DNA of 44,448 nucleotides from Saprospiraceae bacterium (GTDB lineage Bacteria; Bacteroidota; Bacteroidia; Chitinophagales; Saprospiraceae), in contig JAIXOO010000087.1 of assembly GCA_027486765.1 (NCBI GenBank), positions 1 through 44,448 on the forward strand, given 5' to 3'. The position numbers and the translations under genes are program-made. Below, piece after piece: positions 1 through 7,920 of this stretch (positions are counted from its first letter, which is position 1; each line of letters begins with the position of its first letter). The notes beneath the pieces were generated by a model. It was not told the origin of the DNA, did not search any database, and saw only the letters and a list, made by a program, of their open reading frames with translations.

Positions 1-645
1 ATATTGATACACGAGATCGGGCAATTGAGCTTTAGCAGGATCAATGTCAAAACTGCGGTTCATGGGAACCCACAAATTTTCCACCTGAAAGGCATGACTC
101 CCCGTAGCGATCATGCCCATGTAGTTCCAACCATCCAAAATAGTGACTTCCGCTTTTTCCAAAATAAAAGCTTTGACCTGCGGATTTCCCTGCACATCGT
201 GGACCGGTTTTCCGTTTTCGAAGAGCGTACAATTGGCAGTAAAATGAGAAGCGTGTAACGCACCAGAAGCATAAGTCCAGTGGCCCTCAATGTGGTACCG
301 CTCCCCTACCCGATCGGCTTTCCCGCCGACAAATCCACTTCCAGCCAGGCAGAGTTTAGGGTCTATGAAAATACTGTTGCGCAGGGATTCCTCCATAAAC
401 CCTACGAACCAACCCGCGCCAGCACAGAGCGTCACCGTCCAACCCAGGCTACCGTCAGCAAAAGCGAGCTTTTCTTCGATCCGTAGGGCTTCGGGTAAGT
501 TACAGCCCAATCCACCTAAGTCCTTTGGCACAAAGAGTTTGAACCACTTTTCCTGATAGATCAGCTCCAACCATTCGGGGGGAAGGCAGCCGAGTTCTTC
601 TGCTTTTGCGGCCATCACGGCATTCAATCCACTGAAATTATTCAT
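1..645 (-). CDS. Acyl-CoA dehydrogenase-like protein, N-terminal part (runs off the window)
   Basis: This open frame has 215 codons and continues past the left edge of the window, so the C-terminus is missing. The visible part resembles the N-terminal and middle domains of acyl-CoA dehydrogenase-type flavoproteins: an early 'VPKDLGGLG' turn (about residues 43-51), a helical 'GSLGWTVTL' stretch, and a middle-domain end 'MIATGSHAFQVENLWVP' (about residues 180-196), which matches the family's 'G..GTGS....D..VP' pattern. The ATG overlaps the end of the upstream permease gene by 8 bases, so the two are probably translationally coupled and share the TPP riboswitch. The active-site base lies in the missing half. 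It could equally be a flavin-dependent monooxygenase of the same fold. The family is fairly sure; the substrate is unknown. Confidence 0.72.
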   Translation of the reverse strand, partial: MNNFSGLNAVMAAKAEELGCLPPEWLELIYQEKWFKLFVPKDLGGLGCNLPEALRIEEKLAFADGSLGWTVTLCAGAGWFVGFMEESLRNSIFIDPKLCLAGSGFVGGKADRVGERYHIEGHWTYASGALHASHFTANCTLFENGKPVHDVQGNPQVKAFILEKAEVTILDGWNYMGMIATGSHAFQVENLWVPMNRSFDIDPAKAQLPDLVYQY

Positions 646-1249
646 CGGAGGCATCGAGTGTTTTTTTCCAATCCAAGTACCCAAAAATCGCCACTATAAA
701 TAAGATCAGGGTCAAAATCGAAAATAGGTAGAGCTCCTTGTACAACAACAGTGGTATCGCCACCAGATTGGAGACATTGAGCCAAATCCAGTTTTCCAGT
801 TTGTGTTTGGCCAGTAGCCACATGCCCGCCCAGGCGGTGGAGGATACAAAAGCATCAAGAATGGGTACATCTGAATCCGTGAAGCTGCGGAGCACCACAT
901 AAAGCAAGCCCCAACCCAAAATTGCAATGCCACAAGCAATCCATTTTTCCCGGCGAGTACTGCTGGTGATTTTGGAAGCACCAGTATTGGATTGGTTGCG
1001 CCAATTGGCCCACCCATAGATGCTCATCAGCAGATAATAGCCTTGCAGCAAGGTCTCTGCATAGAGCTTGGACTGGACGAACAGGATGGAAGAACAAAGC
1101 ACACTGATGATCCCGGTCGGATACAACCAGATATTGTTTTTGCGGGCCAGCAGTACCTGGCTCACTCCAAACACCACCGCAGTCCACTCCAGGGCGCTGG
1201 TTTGGCGAATCTGCTGAATCAGCAATTCCCCTGCTACATTTAGATCCAT
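638..1249 (-). CDS. pnuT: PnuC-family vitamin permease, probably thiamine transporter PnuT
   Basis: A 203-residue membrane protein with about seven hydrophobic segments. It has the PnuC signature of 'NIWLYPTGI' near residue 39 and 'YAETLLQGYYLLMSIYGWANW' split around residues 63-83, where conserved Trp, Asn, Glu and Gln line the substrate path in the family. PnuC proteins move nicotinamide riboside by facilitated diffusion. A subgroup called PnuT carries thiamine and is recognised by TPP-riboswitch control, which is present here directly upstream. I therefore infer thiamine uptake in the inner membrane, with trapping by phosphorylation. The last codons overlap the acyl-CoA dehydrogenase-like gene. 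The symbol rests on the riboswitch rather than on residue evidence. Confidence 0.85.
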   Translation of the reverse strand: MDLNVAGELLIQQIRQTSALEWTAVVFGVSQVLLARKNNIWLYPTGIISVLCSSILFVQSKLYAETLLQGYYLLMSIYGWANWRNQSNTGASKITSSTRREKWIACGIAILGWGLLYVVLRSFTDSDVPILDAFVSSTAWAGMWLLAKHKLENWIWLNVSNLVAIPLLLYKELYLFSILTLILFIVAIFGYLDWKKTLDASDE

Positions 1250-1272
1250 ATGTACAGCATCAATTGAATGAT

Positions 1273-1366
1273 CAATCCCTACGCCGGCATTACCCGGATC
1301 AGGTGTTCGACAAATTACAGTCGATGGGTATGATCTCAGCCCGTTGTTTTAGGGCACCCCTGTTTT
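1273..1366 (-). promoter_or_regulatory. TPP (THI-box) riboswitch
   Basis: Read on the minus strand, the stretch contains the hallmark parts of the thiamine pyrophosphate aptamer in order: 'AGGGGTGCCC', 'GGGCTGAGATCATACCC', then 'ACCTGATCCGGGTAATGCC' and the closing 'GGCGTAGGGAT'. The CTGAGA pyrimidine-sensing loop and the CCTGATC/GGGTAATGC pyrophosphate-binding arm are intact. It ends about 24 bases before the start codon of the permease. No T-tract terminator is visible between aptamer and start codon, so control of translation initiation is more likely than attenuation. Confidence 0.95.
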
Positions 1367-1374
1367 GATAGGGT

Positions 1375-1382
1375 CAAATTTA
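1375..1382 (-). promoter_or_regulatory. Bacteroidota-type -7 element for the thiamine unit
   Basis: TAAATTTG fits the TAnnTTTG -7 consensus and lies just upstream of the riboswitch aptamer, so transcription would start at about its first bases. I see no TTTG at the ideal distance upstream. Confidence 0.45.
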
Positions 1383-1500
1383 GATTATTAAACCTGATTT
1401 TTATGAATTTTTCAAGGCTTAACTAAATAAAATTCAACTAGTAACTATCTTGCGCTCAATGCCTGGATTATCAGGTAACCTTTCATCAGTACTGCAAAAA

Positions 1501-3579
1501 ATGAAAACAAATATTCACCTGCTGACGCTCCTCTTGAGCCTTTTCGCATCCCTCATTGCTTACGCACAAGCCCCAAACGAACTCCTTTTTGGCGTAGCCT
1601 ACTACGATGAATACATGCCCTACGACCGCCTGGACAAGGACATCGCCATGATGAAAGCCTCCGGTATCAATTTCGTGCGCATCGCCGAATCCACCTGGAG
1701 TACCGTGGAGCCACAGGACAACGTGTTCAATTTCTACCACATCGACCGGGTATTGGATGCCATGCACAAAGCCAACATCAAGGTCATCATCGGTACGCCT
1801 ACGTACGCGGTACCGACCTGGTTGGTCAAAAAGTATCCCTCAGTATTGGCAATGACCCCACAAGGCCCCAGACAGTACGGAGCCCGGCAAAACATGGACA
1901 TCACCAATGAGCATTTTATCTTCCATGCCGAGCGGGTCATCCGCAAAATCATGGAACACGTCAAAGACCACCCTGCTATCATCGGCTATCAGGTGGACAA
2001 TGAGACCAAAGCCTATCAAACTTCGGGTGAAAATGTACAGAAACAGTTTGTCCAATACATGAAGACCAAGTTCAAAACCCTGGACAACATCAATAAAATT
2101 TACGGCCTGGATTATTGGAGCAACCGCATCAACAATTGGGACGACTTTCCTTCGGTGAATGGCTCCATTAATGCGAGTTTGAAGTCTGAATTTGCCAGAT
2201 TTCAACGGCAACTGGTGACGGATTTCCTGGCCTGGCAAACCAAAATTGTAAAGGAATACGCCAAACCCAACCAATTTGTAACCCAAAATTTTGACCTAGA
2301 ATGGCGGGGTTATTCTTTTGGCGTACAACCCGAGGTTGACCATTTTGCAGCGTCCCAAGCCTTGGACATCGCCGGTATCGACATCTACCACCCTACCCAA
2401 GAGAATCTGACTGGTATAGAAATCTCCTTCGGTGGCGACATGGCCCGCTCGATGAAAGGCGGTAAAAATTATTTTGTGATTGAAACCGAAGCCCAGGGGT
2501 TTCCGCAGTGGGTGCCTTTTCCCAATCAACTGCGCTTGCAAGCCTTCAGCCACCTCGCCTCAGGGGCCAACATGGTGGGTTATTGGCACTGGCATTCGAT
2601 CCACAACTCGGCGGAAACCTATTGGAAAGGGCTACTGAGTCACGATTTTGAACCCAATCCCACTTACACCGAAGCGCAAACCATCGGCAAGGATTTCCAG
2701 CGATTGAGCCCTAAACTTGTCAATGTCAAGAAAAAAAATGAGGTAGCCATCCTCTTTAGCAATGAAGCTTTGACGGCTTTTAACGCCTTCAGTTTTGGCT
2801 GGAGTGCCCGCGAAAACTACAATGACATCCTCCGGCCCTACTACGATGCCTTGTACAACCAAAACGTAGGCACGGATTTTATCGATCCCTCGGTAGAAGA
2901 TGTTAGCGCCTACAAACTCATCATTGTGCCCGCCTTGTATGCCGCCAGTGATGCTTTGTTGAACAAGCTCAATCAGTTTGTCAAAAATGGTGGCCATGTG
3001 TTGTATACGTTCAAAAGTGGCTTTTCGGATGAAAATGTCAAAGTGCGCAGCAGCGTCCAACCCGGCATCATCAATGAAGCCTGTGGGATCAGCTACAGCC
3101 AATTTACCATCCCCACCAAGGTCAGCCTGAAAGGTGATCCTTTTGGTGCAGGTGCCCAAAACAGCATCCACACCTGGATGGAACTCGTCACACCCACTAC
3201 CGCTAAAGTCCTGGCTTATTACGATCACCCGGTTTGGGGCAAATACGCTGCGGTGACCCAAAATCAATACGGTCAGGGGGTGGCTACCTATGTGGCGGCG
3301 ATGACTACGTCTTTACAAACCGAAAAAATTGTCAAGGCCGCCCTGGAAAAAGCAAAGCTTTGGGGAGCCGATCAGCAATTGCATTTCCCGCTCATCACCA
3401 AAACAGGTGTCAATTCTGCCGGTAAAAAAATCCACTATTACTTCAATTATTCCAATGCACCCAAAAAGGTCGTTTATCCGCACAAGGCAGGCAAAGAACT
3501 GCTGGGCGACAAAGCCGTTTTGACAAATGCTGCGCTGGATCTGGAAGCTTGGGGCGTAAGGATTGTGGAAGAAAATTAG
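1501..3579 (+). CDS. Secreted GH42 family beta-galactosidase-like glycoside hydrolase
   Basis: The protein has 692 residues from the chosen ATG, which opens a clear signal peptide (MKTNIHLLTLLLSLFASLIA, cleavage after about YAQA). An in-frame upstream start at 1450 would only add a non-signal tail. The (beta/alpha)8 domain fills residues 27-400 and begins 'LLFGVAYYDEYMP', as in GH42 enzymes. The acid/base is Glu168 in 'YQVDNE'; the likely nucleophile is Glu328 in 'FVIETEAQG'. A glutamine-amidotransferase-like GH42 trimerisation domain follows (about 410-620), then a small beta domain. The family hydrolyses beta-galactosides, and some members act on alpha-L-arabinopyranosides. Export suggests it works in the periplasm or at the surface. 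Confidence 0.9.
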   Translation: MKTNIHLLTLLLSLFASLIAYAQAPNELLFGVAYYDEYMPYDRLDKDIAMMKASGINFVRIAESTWSTVEPQDNVFNFYHIDRVLDAMHKANIKVIIGTPTYAVPTWLVKKYPSVLAMTPQGPRQYGARQNMDITNEHFIFHAERVIRKIMEHVKDHPAIIGYQVDNETKAYQTSGENVQKQFVQYMKTKFKTLDNINKIYGLDYWSNRINNWDDFPSVNGSINASLKSEFARFQRQLVTDFLAWQTKIVKEYAKPNQFVTQNFDLEWRGYSFGVQPEVDHFAASQALDIAGIDIYHPTQENLTGIEISFGGDMARSMKGGKNYFVIETEAQGFPQWVPFPNQLRLQAFSHLASGANMVGYWHWHSIHNSAETYWKGLLSHDFEPNPTYTEAQTIGKDFQRLSPKLVNVKKKNEVAILFSNEALTAFNAFSFGWSARENYNDILRPYYDALYNQNVGTDFIDPSVEDVSAYKLIIVPALYAASDALLNKLNQFVKNGGHVLYTFKSGFSDENVKVRSSVQPGIINEACGISYSQFTIPTKVSLKGDPFGAGAQNSIHTWMELVTPTTAKVLAYYDHPVWGKYAAVTQNQYGQGVATYVAAMTTSLQTEKIVKAALEKAKLWGADQQLHFPLITKTGVNSAGKKIHYYFNYSNAPKKVVYPHKAGKELLGDKAVLTNAALDLEAWGVRIVEEN

Positions 3580-3657
3580 ATGAAAGCCCATTTTATACAT
3601 TTATTTCATCATTCCTGTGCAATTATGGAAAAATCGCCAGGTACAAACACCACACAC

Positions 3658-4242
3658 ATGAAAAAGATTTTTGCTTTAATCCCCGTATTTTGTCTGTTTA
3701 GCGCTTTGGCTTTTGGCCAGTGGACCAACGACAAAGGCCACTCCCGGGTAGCTTTTATTGTACAGCACCACGGCATTTCGGAGGTGGATGGCTTTTTCAA
3801 AAAATACGAAGCCACTTTGACAGCTACCAAAGAGGATCTATCCGATGCCGCTTTTGAAGTGACCATCGAGGCAGCTAGTCTCAACACCGAATTGGAAATG
3901 CGCGACAATCACTTACGCAGCCCGGACATTTTTGATGTGCAAAAATTCCCGACCATCACCTTCAAGAGTACTTCCTTCAAAAAGAAGAAAAAGAACCTCT
4001 ACACCATGACCGGGAACCTGACCATCAAGGGCATCACCAAGCCCCTGACATTGGCGGTGACCATGAATGGCCCGGTAGAAAACCCCAATAAAAATGCCAA
4101 AAACATCCAGGTAGGGATCAAGGCAGTCGGAACGATCAAAAGAAGTGAGTTCACAGTGGGGCAAAACCTGACGACGGCTTTTGTGAGCGATGAGGTTCAG
4201 TTGCGGATTACCGGGGAGTTTAATAAGGCTTTGCCGAAGTAA
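3658..4242 (+). CDS. YceI family periplasmic lipid-binding protein
   Basis: 194 residues with a signal peptide ending near 'ALAFGQ'. The ATG at 3658 is preferred because it starts the signal peptide. The mature part has the YceI lipocalin-like pattern: 'WTNDKGHSRVAFIVQHHG' (split), 'SLNTELEMRDNHLRSPDIFD', 'FPTITFKST' and 'YTMTGNLTIKGITKPLTL', ending 'VQLRITGEF'. These proteins form a beta-barrel that binds isoprenoid or other long-chain lipids in the periplasm; the ligand here is unknown. It follows the GH42 gene with 78 bases between, so co-transcription is possible but there is no functional link. A hairpin lies 22 bases after the stop. Confidence 0.92.
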   Translation: MKKIFALIPVFCLFSALAFGQWTNDKGHSRVAFIVQHHGISEVDGFFKKYEATLTATKEDLSDAAFEVTIEAASLNTELEMRDNHLRSPDIFDVQKFPTITFKSTSFKKKKKNLYTMTGNLTIKGITKPLTLAVTMNGPVENPNKNAKNIQVGIKAVGTIKRSEFTVGQNLTTAFVSDEVQLRITGEFNKALPK

Positions 4243-4263
4243 GGGCAATTGATAACTGTAGAG

Positions 4264-4317
4264 GTAGCCGCTAAGGTCTTCTTCAAAAACTGTTTAGAGG
4301 AAGAACTTAGTGGCTAC
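4264..4317 (+). terminator. Hairpin after the YceI gene
   Basis: The arms GTAGCCGCTAAGGTCTTC (4264-4281) and GAAGAACTTAGTGGCTAC (4300-4317) pair at 16 of 18 positions around an 18-base loop. There is no strong T-tract, so it may stabilise the 3' end rather than be a classical terminator. Confidence 0.5.
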
Positions 4318-4396
4318 TTAAGAGACAAAAAAGTAGTGGGTGCTGGGTTTATCTTTTTGTAAAAAAATGCTAGCAATAATGATAGATTTGTTGCAA

Positions 4397-4554
4397 AGGA
4401 ACGGGTTCAGAATAAAGTGACAAAATTGAGTCGACTATTTTTTGATTTGGCAAGGCGCGAGGAAGGCGCATAGTGCACTATACAACTGAGGAGCAACGTA
4501 GCAAAATCGAAAAAGAGTCCAGTCAAATTGTTACTTTATTTTGAACCCGTTCCT
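4397..4554. repeat. 158-bp MITE-like inverted-repeat element
   Basis: About 52-base imperfect terminal inverted repeats begin AGGAACGGGTTCAGAATAAA at the left and, on the other strand, AGGAACGGGTTCAAAATAAA at the right. They match at roughly 46 positions with one indel. The 50-base centre (starting GGCAAGGCGCGAGGAAGG) is GC-rich and differs from the AT-rich flanks. No open frame fits inside. No convincing target-site duplication is visible; only an AA on each side could be one. The element fills most of the 331-base gap between the YceI gene and the oxidoreductase gene and ends 19 bases before that gene's ATG, so it may provide its leader or promoter. Confidence 0.6.
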
Positions 4555-4573
4555 AACCCACATTCAACCAAAA

Positions 4574-5233
4574 ATGGCACAAAAAACTGCTACCCTCATT
4601 GGCGCAACGGGTCTTATCGGCGCTCAAATCCTTCAACAGCTGCTGGAAGATCCTTATTTTTCAAACATCAAAGTATTGGTGCGCCGCCCCATTGACCTCG
4701 CTCACCCAAAGGTCAAAGTCATTTTACTCAATTTCGCTGACGAAGCCGCCTACCAGGCTGCCATTGCAGGCAGTGATGTGGTATTTTGCTCGGTGGGCAC
4801 CACCCTCAAACAAGTAAATGGCGACATGGTCGCCTACCGCAAAATCGATTACGACATTCCAGTAAATGCTGCCCGCTTCTGTGCGGCCACGGCTTGTCCA
4901 AAATTCTTGCTGGTTTCCTCCATTGGTGCCGATAGCCACAGCCGCAATTTTTACCTGAAACTCAAGGGCGAGGTGGAAGAAAAAGTGGACAGTTTGGGAC
5001 TTCCATCTGTATCCATTTTCCGGCCATCGATGTTGGTGGGGCAACGAGCAGAATTCCGGCTTGGGGAAAGGATTGGCCAGGTAGTAATGGGCGCTTTGGC
5101 ATTTTTGATTCCGGCGCAGTACAAAGCGATCAATGTAAAAACGGTAGCTGCGGCGATGGTGGCTGTGGCAAAAAAGGATACTAAGGGAGTGCAGTTTTAT
5201 ACGTATGGGGAGATGGTGAGGGGGGCTGATTGA
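4574..5233 (+). CDS. NAD(P)-binding atypical short-chain dehydrogenase
   Basis: 219 residues. It starts with a Rossmann dinucleotide-binding turn, 'TLIGATGLIGAQIL' (about residues 7-20), then 'VLVRRP' at the second strand and 'DVVFCSVGTTLKQV', 'FLLVSSIGADS' and 'SIFRPSMLVGQR'. This is the layout of atypical SDR proteins of the TIP30/HTATIP2 and NmrA-like group. The usual YxxxK catalytic pair is replaced by 'FYLKLKGEVE' (Tyr followed by Lys), typical of this subgroup. The substrate is unknown and some members bind NADPH without catalysis. I chose ATG 4574; a TTG 33 bases upstream lies inside the MITE-like repeat and is unlikely. Confidence 0.85.
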   Translation: MAQKTATLIGATGLIGAQILQQLLEDPYFSNIKVLVRRPIDLAHPKVKVILLNFADEAAYQAAIAGSDVVFCSVGTTLKQVNGDMVAYRKIDYDIPVNAARFCAATACPKFLLVSSIGADSHSRNFYLKLKGEVEEKVDSLGLPSVSIFRPSMLVGQRAEFRLGERIGQVVMGALAFLIPAQYKAINVKTVAAAMVAVAKKDTKGVQFYTYGEMVRGAD

Positions 5234-5282
5234 TAATTGATAATCGATAACCACACCTAATATCCCAAATACGAAAAAAAGC

Positions 5283-5290
5283 TACCTTTG
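5283..5290 (+). promoter_or_regulatory. -7 element of the TIR-CHAT gene
   Basis: TACCTTTG matches TAnnTTTG exactly and lies 32 bases before the ATG. The same octamer stands before ccmE, the ROK gene and the lacI-type gene in this window. No TTTG -33 element is visible 19 bases upstream. Confidence 0.5.
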
Positions 5291-5322
5291 AACACCAACA
5301 AAAAAATCAAAACCCTGCACAT

Positions 5323-6696
5323 ATGTCGCCACCCAAACGAGTATTCATCGGATCCGCCCAAGCAGACGCCCCTCATGTAGACACCCTTAAAAAGCACCTC
5401 AAATTATACGAGCGTCAAAACCTGATTCAAATCTGGGAGGAAAGCATGCTGATTCCTGGCGAATTGCGCAAAAACAAGATTGAGCAGGAATTACATGCGG
5501 CCGAGATAATCCTCTTGCTATTCAGCGCGGACTTACTCGCAGAAGACTTCATTTGGGGTGCTGAGATGAACAAAATTTTAGAAAAGGTAAAACGGAAGGA
5601 AGTTCAACTCATTCCCATTCTGTTGCGCCCTAGTGGCTTTGCGGATACACCTTTTGCCGCTTATGCCGCCGTACCAGATCGCGAGAAGCCCATTAGCAAT
5701 TACAACAATAAAGATGAAGCCTGGACGATTGTTGTTGAGCAAATCAAACGCTGTATTCAGGCTAAATCTACATCAAATTTAAATACCGAAACCAATTCTA
5801 ATTCAATGACCATTGAACAGCTAAAAACAAAGGTAAGAGACCTTATTTCTAAAGCTAAGCCCCAAGAAGCCATTAATGAAATCAAAAAATGGGCCTTAGA
5901 AAACAATGATCGTCCTCTCATGGATGAAACAGTTTTAGTGGAAGGCGCTTTGACTAAACTTGAAAAGGATGTTCGGTTAGGCACTGTTTATCCACAGGAT
6001 GCCGGAATTCGCCAAAGTCAGATCAACTCAAGTATTCTGGATTTGCCGAACCACGCGTCCACTCATGCACCCGAAGTTGTTACATCTCCTGTCTTAAAAC
6101 AGGAAACGGAGACCAACGGCAAACTAAAAATCCTGATGCTTACCGCCAATCCAGCGGGTAGCTATCAACTTGAGCTAGAAAAAGAACACTCCCGAATCAC
6201 CAAAAAGCTTCAAGAGAAAACAGAACAATTCTCCTTAATTGTCCATCATGCCGTCAACAATACCGAATTCAAAGAATTAAATGAAACAACAAAGCCCAAC
6301 GTCTTGCATTTCTCTGGGCATGGCAATTCAAATGGGATCATGTTGCAAAATGATGATAAAAACGGGTCTGCACTACTCACTGCAAGAGCTCTGGATGCGT
6401 TATTTGAATATTTTGCTGATGAAGGTGTTCTTTTTAAAGCAGTTGTCCTAAATGCTTGTTATACAGAGGACCAGGCTCAGGCAATTGCTAATCACGTCCC
6501 CTATGTCATTGCCAGTACAACGGCCATAAGTGATGAAGCAGCTATAGCCTTTAGCGTAGGGTTTTATTTCAAACTAGATGCCCAAGGGGGAAATATTGAG
6601 CAGTCCTTCAGGTCGGGCCGGACCCAGGCAGTCACAACTGGCGCTGAAAAGGCATATTTTGTCTTGTTTAAAGACGGTGCAAAAATAGAAGCCTAA
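5323..6696 (+). CDS. TIR-EAD11-CHAT three-domain effector protein
   Basis: 457 residues in three parts. Residues 5-145 are a bacterial TIR domain: 'VFIGSAQAD', then 'IWEESMLIPGE', 'AEIILLLFSADLLAEDFIWG' and 'VQLIPILLRP'; Glu81 in 'WGAEM' sits where NAD-cleaving TIRs keep their catalytic Glu. Residues 162-243 match effector-associated domain 11, a small helical adaptor ('VRDLISKAKPQEAINEIKKW', 'LVEGALTKLEKDVRLGTVYP'). Residues 267-455 are a CHAT caspase-like protease with catalytic His333 in 'FSGHG' and Cys379 in 'NACY'. No signal peptide or membrane segment, so it is cytosolic. TIR enzymes deplete NAD and CHAT proteases cut proteins in anti-phage suicide systems; the role here is inferred. 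The central part looks AT-richer than its neighbours, which may indicate transfer. It stands alone with its own -7 element. Confidence 0.88.
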   Translation: MSPPKRVFIGSAQADAPHVDTLKKHLKLYERQNLIQIWEESMLIPGELRKNKIEQELHAAEIILLLFSADLLAEDFIWGAEMNKILEKVKRKEVQLIPILLRPSGFADTPFAAYAAVPDREKPISNYNNKDEAWTIVVEQIKRCIQAKSTSNLNTETNSNSMTIEQLKTKVRDLISKAKPQEAINEIKKWALENNDRPLMDETVLVEGALTKLEKDVRLGTVYPQDAGIRQSQINSSILDLPNHASTHAPEVVTSPVLKQETETNGKLKILMLTANPAGSYQLELEKEHSRITKKLQEKTEQFSLIVHHAVNNTEFKELNETTKPNVLHFSGHGNSNGIMLQNDDKNGSALLTARALDALFEYFADEGVLFKAVVLNACYTEDQAQAIANHVPYVIASTTAISDEAAIAFSVGFYFKLDAQGGNIEQSFRSGRTQAVTTGAEKAYFVLFKDGAKIEA

Positions 6697-6800
6697 ACTG
6701 CAAATAATTTTTTCAAAAAAACGAGCTTTTTATCCACAAATACTTTGTTTGGAGCATCTCACTATTGCAAACCCGATTCACCTAAATCAAAAACCTCATC

Positions 6801-7841
6801 ATGACTAAGCACCCTATTCTCAGTATTCTCCTATTGTTTTTTCTCCATACCCTCTCCGCCCAAGTTCAAACCTTCAGCCTCGAAGGCGAAATCAGCAATA
6901 CCGACTCACTAAGCAAGGCGACGCTCATGATTTTCGGTGAAGCAGAGGTCAGCCAGGAAGAAGTGGACATCGTTGATCGGAAATTCAAATTCGAGGGCTC
7001 ATTGACCACACCTTGCCTCGTAGTCATCAACACGGATAAGGTGCGGGGCGGCCTCGGCCTCTGGCTCACTCCAGGAAATCTCAAAGCTACTTTTTTTGTA
7101 AAGGAGCACAGCCCAACCTTGCGTTTGTTGCAAACAGCAGTAGTGGAAGGCTCAGCAGAAGCCATCGACTATCAAAGCTTCGTAGAGAGCCAAAACAAGC
7201 TGGCTGCCCAGGAGAAAGACCCCGTCAAACGCAGCAACGCCAGTTGGCAGTACATTCTGGATTATGTAACTCAACATCCGGGAACCCATCTTAGCCTTTT
7301 TATGATTCGGTCCGGAATACAAGGGTCGGGTTTGGGACAAGCTCGGGCCGCTTTTGCCAAGTTGTCGCCCGCATTGTCCTCCTCTGGAGAAAGTGAAGAT
7401 TTGTTGAGAGAAATTGAAAAGGTAGAGAACAATGCCATTGGCAAAAAAGTCACTGTTTTTGCCTTGCCAGATACCAGTGGTCAGTTGGTACAAATTGATT
7501 CCAGCACCCAGCGTTGGACACTGCTACATTTTTGGGCTTCCTGGTGCGGTCCTTGCCGCAGCGAGCACAAAACGATGTTGGGTTACGGGCAAATGTGGGC
7601 GCAAAAACAGGTCAATGTTGTAGGGATTTCTTTGGATGAAGATAAAAACGATTGGCTACAGGCCATCAAAAAAGACCAGGTCAATTGGCTACAGCTAAGC
7701 GATCTCAAAAGTTGGGGAAAAAGCGAGGTCATCAAATCTTTTAAAGTCACTTCTGTCCCCTACTCCATTTTGCTCGATGAAAACATGACGATCAAAGCCG
7801 TAGGCATGCAAAATATCCTCGAAAAGTTGAAAAAGATGTAA
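6801..7841 (+). CDS. TlpA-like thiol-disulfide oxidoreductase with N-terminal DUF4369-type domain
   Basis: 346 residues with a signal peptide ending near 'HTLSAQ'. Residues 25-115 resemble the beta-rich DUF4369 domain that often precedes thioredoxin domains in Bacteroidota. A helical linker follows, then a thioredoxin fold from about residue 215 with 'FWASWCGPCRSEHK' (redox Cys249 and Cys252) and the cis-proline in 'TSVPYS'. Such proteins reduce disulfides in the periplasm, for example on apocytochrome c or stressed envelope proteins. The cytochrome c maturation genes lie 18 kb away, so no direct link is shown. It is followed by the PDZ gene after 79 bases with no terminator seen, so they may be co-transcribed. 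Confidence 0.9.
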   Translation: MTKHPILSILLLFFLHTLSAQVQTFSLEGEISNTDSLSKATLMIFGEAEVSQEEVDIVDRKFKFEGSLTTPCLVVINTDKVRGGLGLWLTPGNLKATFFVKEHSPTLRLLQTAVVEGSAEAIDYQSFVESQNKLAAQEKDPVKRSNASWQYILDYVTQHPGTHLSLFMIRSGIQGSGLGQARAAFAKLSPALSSSGESEDLLREIEKVENNAIGKKVTVFALPDTSGQLVQIDSSTQRWTLLHFWASWCGPCRSEHKTMLGYGQMWAQKQVNVVGISLDEDKNDWLQAIKKDQVNWLQLSDLKSWGKSEVIKSFKVTSVPYSILLDENMTIKAVGMQNILEKLKKM

Positions 7842-7920
7842 GCCCCCATTTTCTTTTTCTATTCTCCCTCATGCAACCATTTCCCTCTGTTTTTGTCCTT
7901 CCCACAAAACAGTCTAAAAT

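Noticed and set aside
2632-3267. A 211-codon open frame on the minus strand inside the GH42 gene
   Set aside because: It is a shadow of the GH42 codons; the translation has no family features and the plus-strand protein is certain.
4541-4573. TTG start extending the oxidoreductase into the inverted repeat
   Set aside because: The extension is encoded by the right end of the MITE-like element and the Rossmann fold starts naturally at ATG 4574.
5988-6738. Two perfect TTATCCACA DnaA boxes, at 5988-5996 and 6730-6738
   Set aside because: They are 742 bp apart, one is inside the TIR-CHAT coding sequence, and there is no cluster or AT-rich unwinding region; two matches to a 9-mer in 44 kb of this composition are unremarkable.
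6697-6800. Possible T/A-run terminator after the TIR-CHAT gene
   Set aside because: Only TTTTTT-C-AAAAAAA runs with no GC stem, too weak to call.
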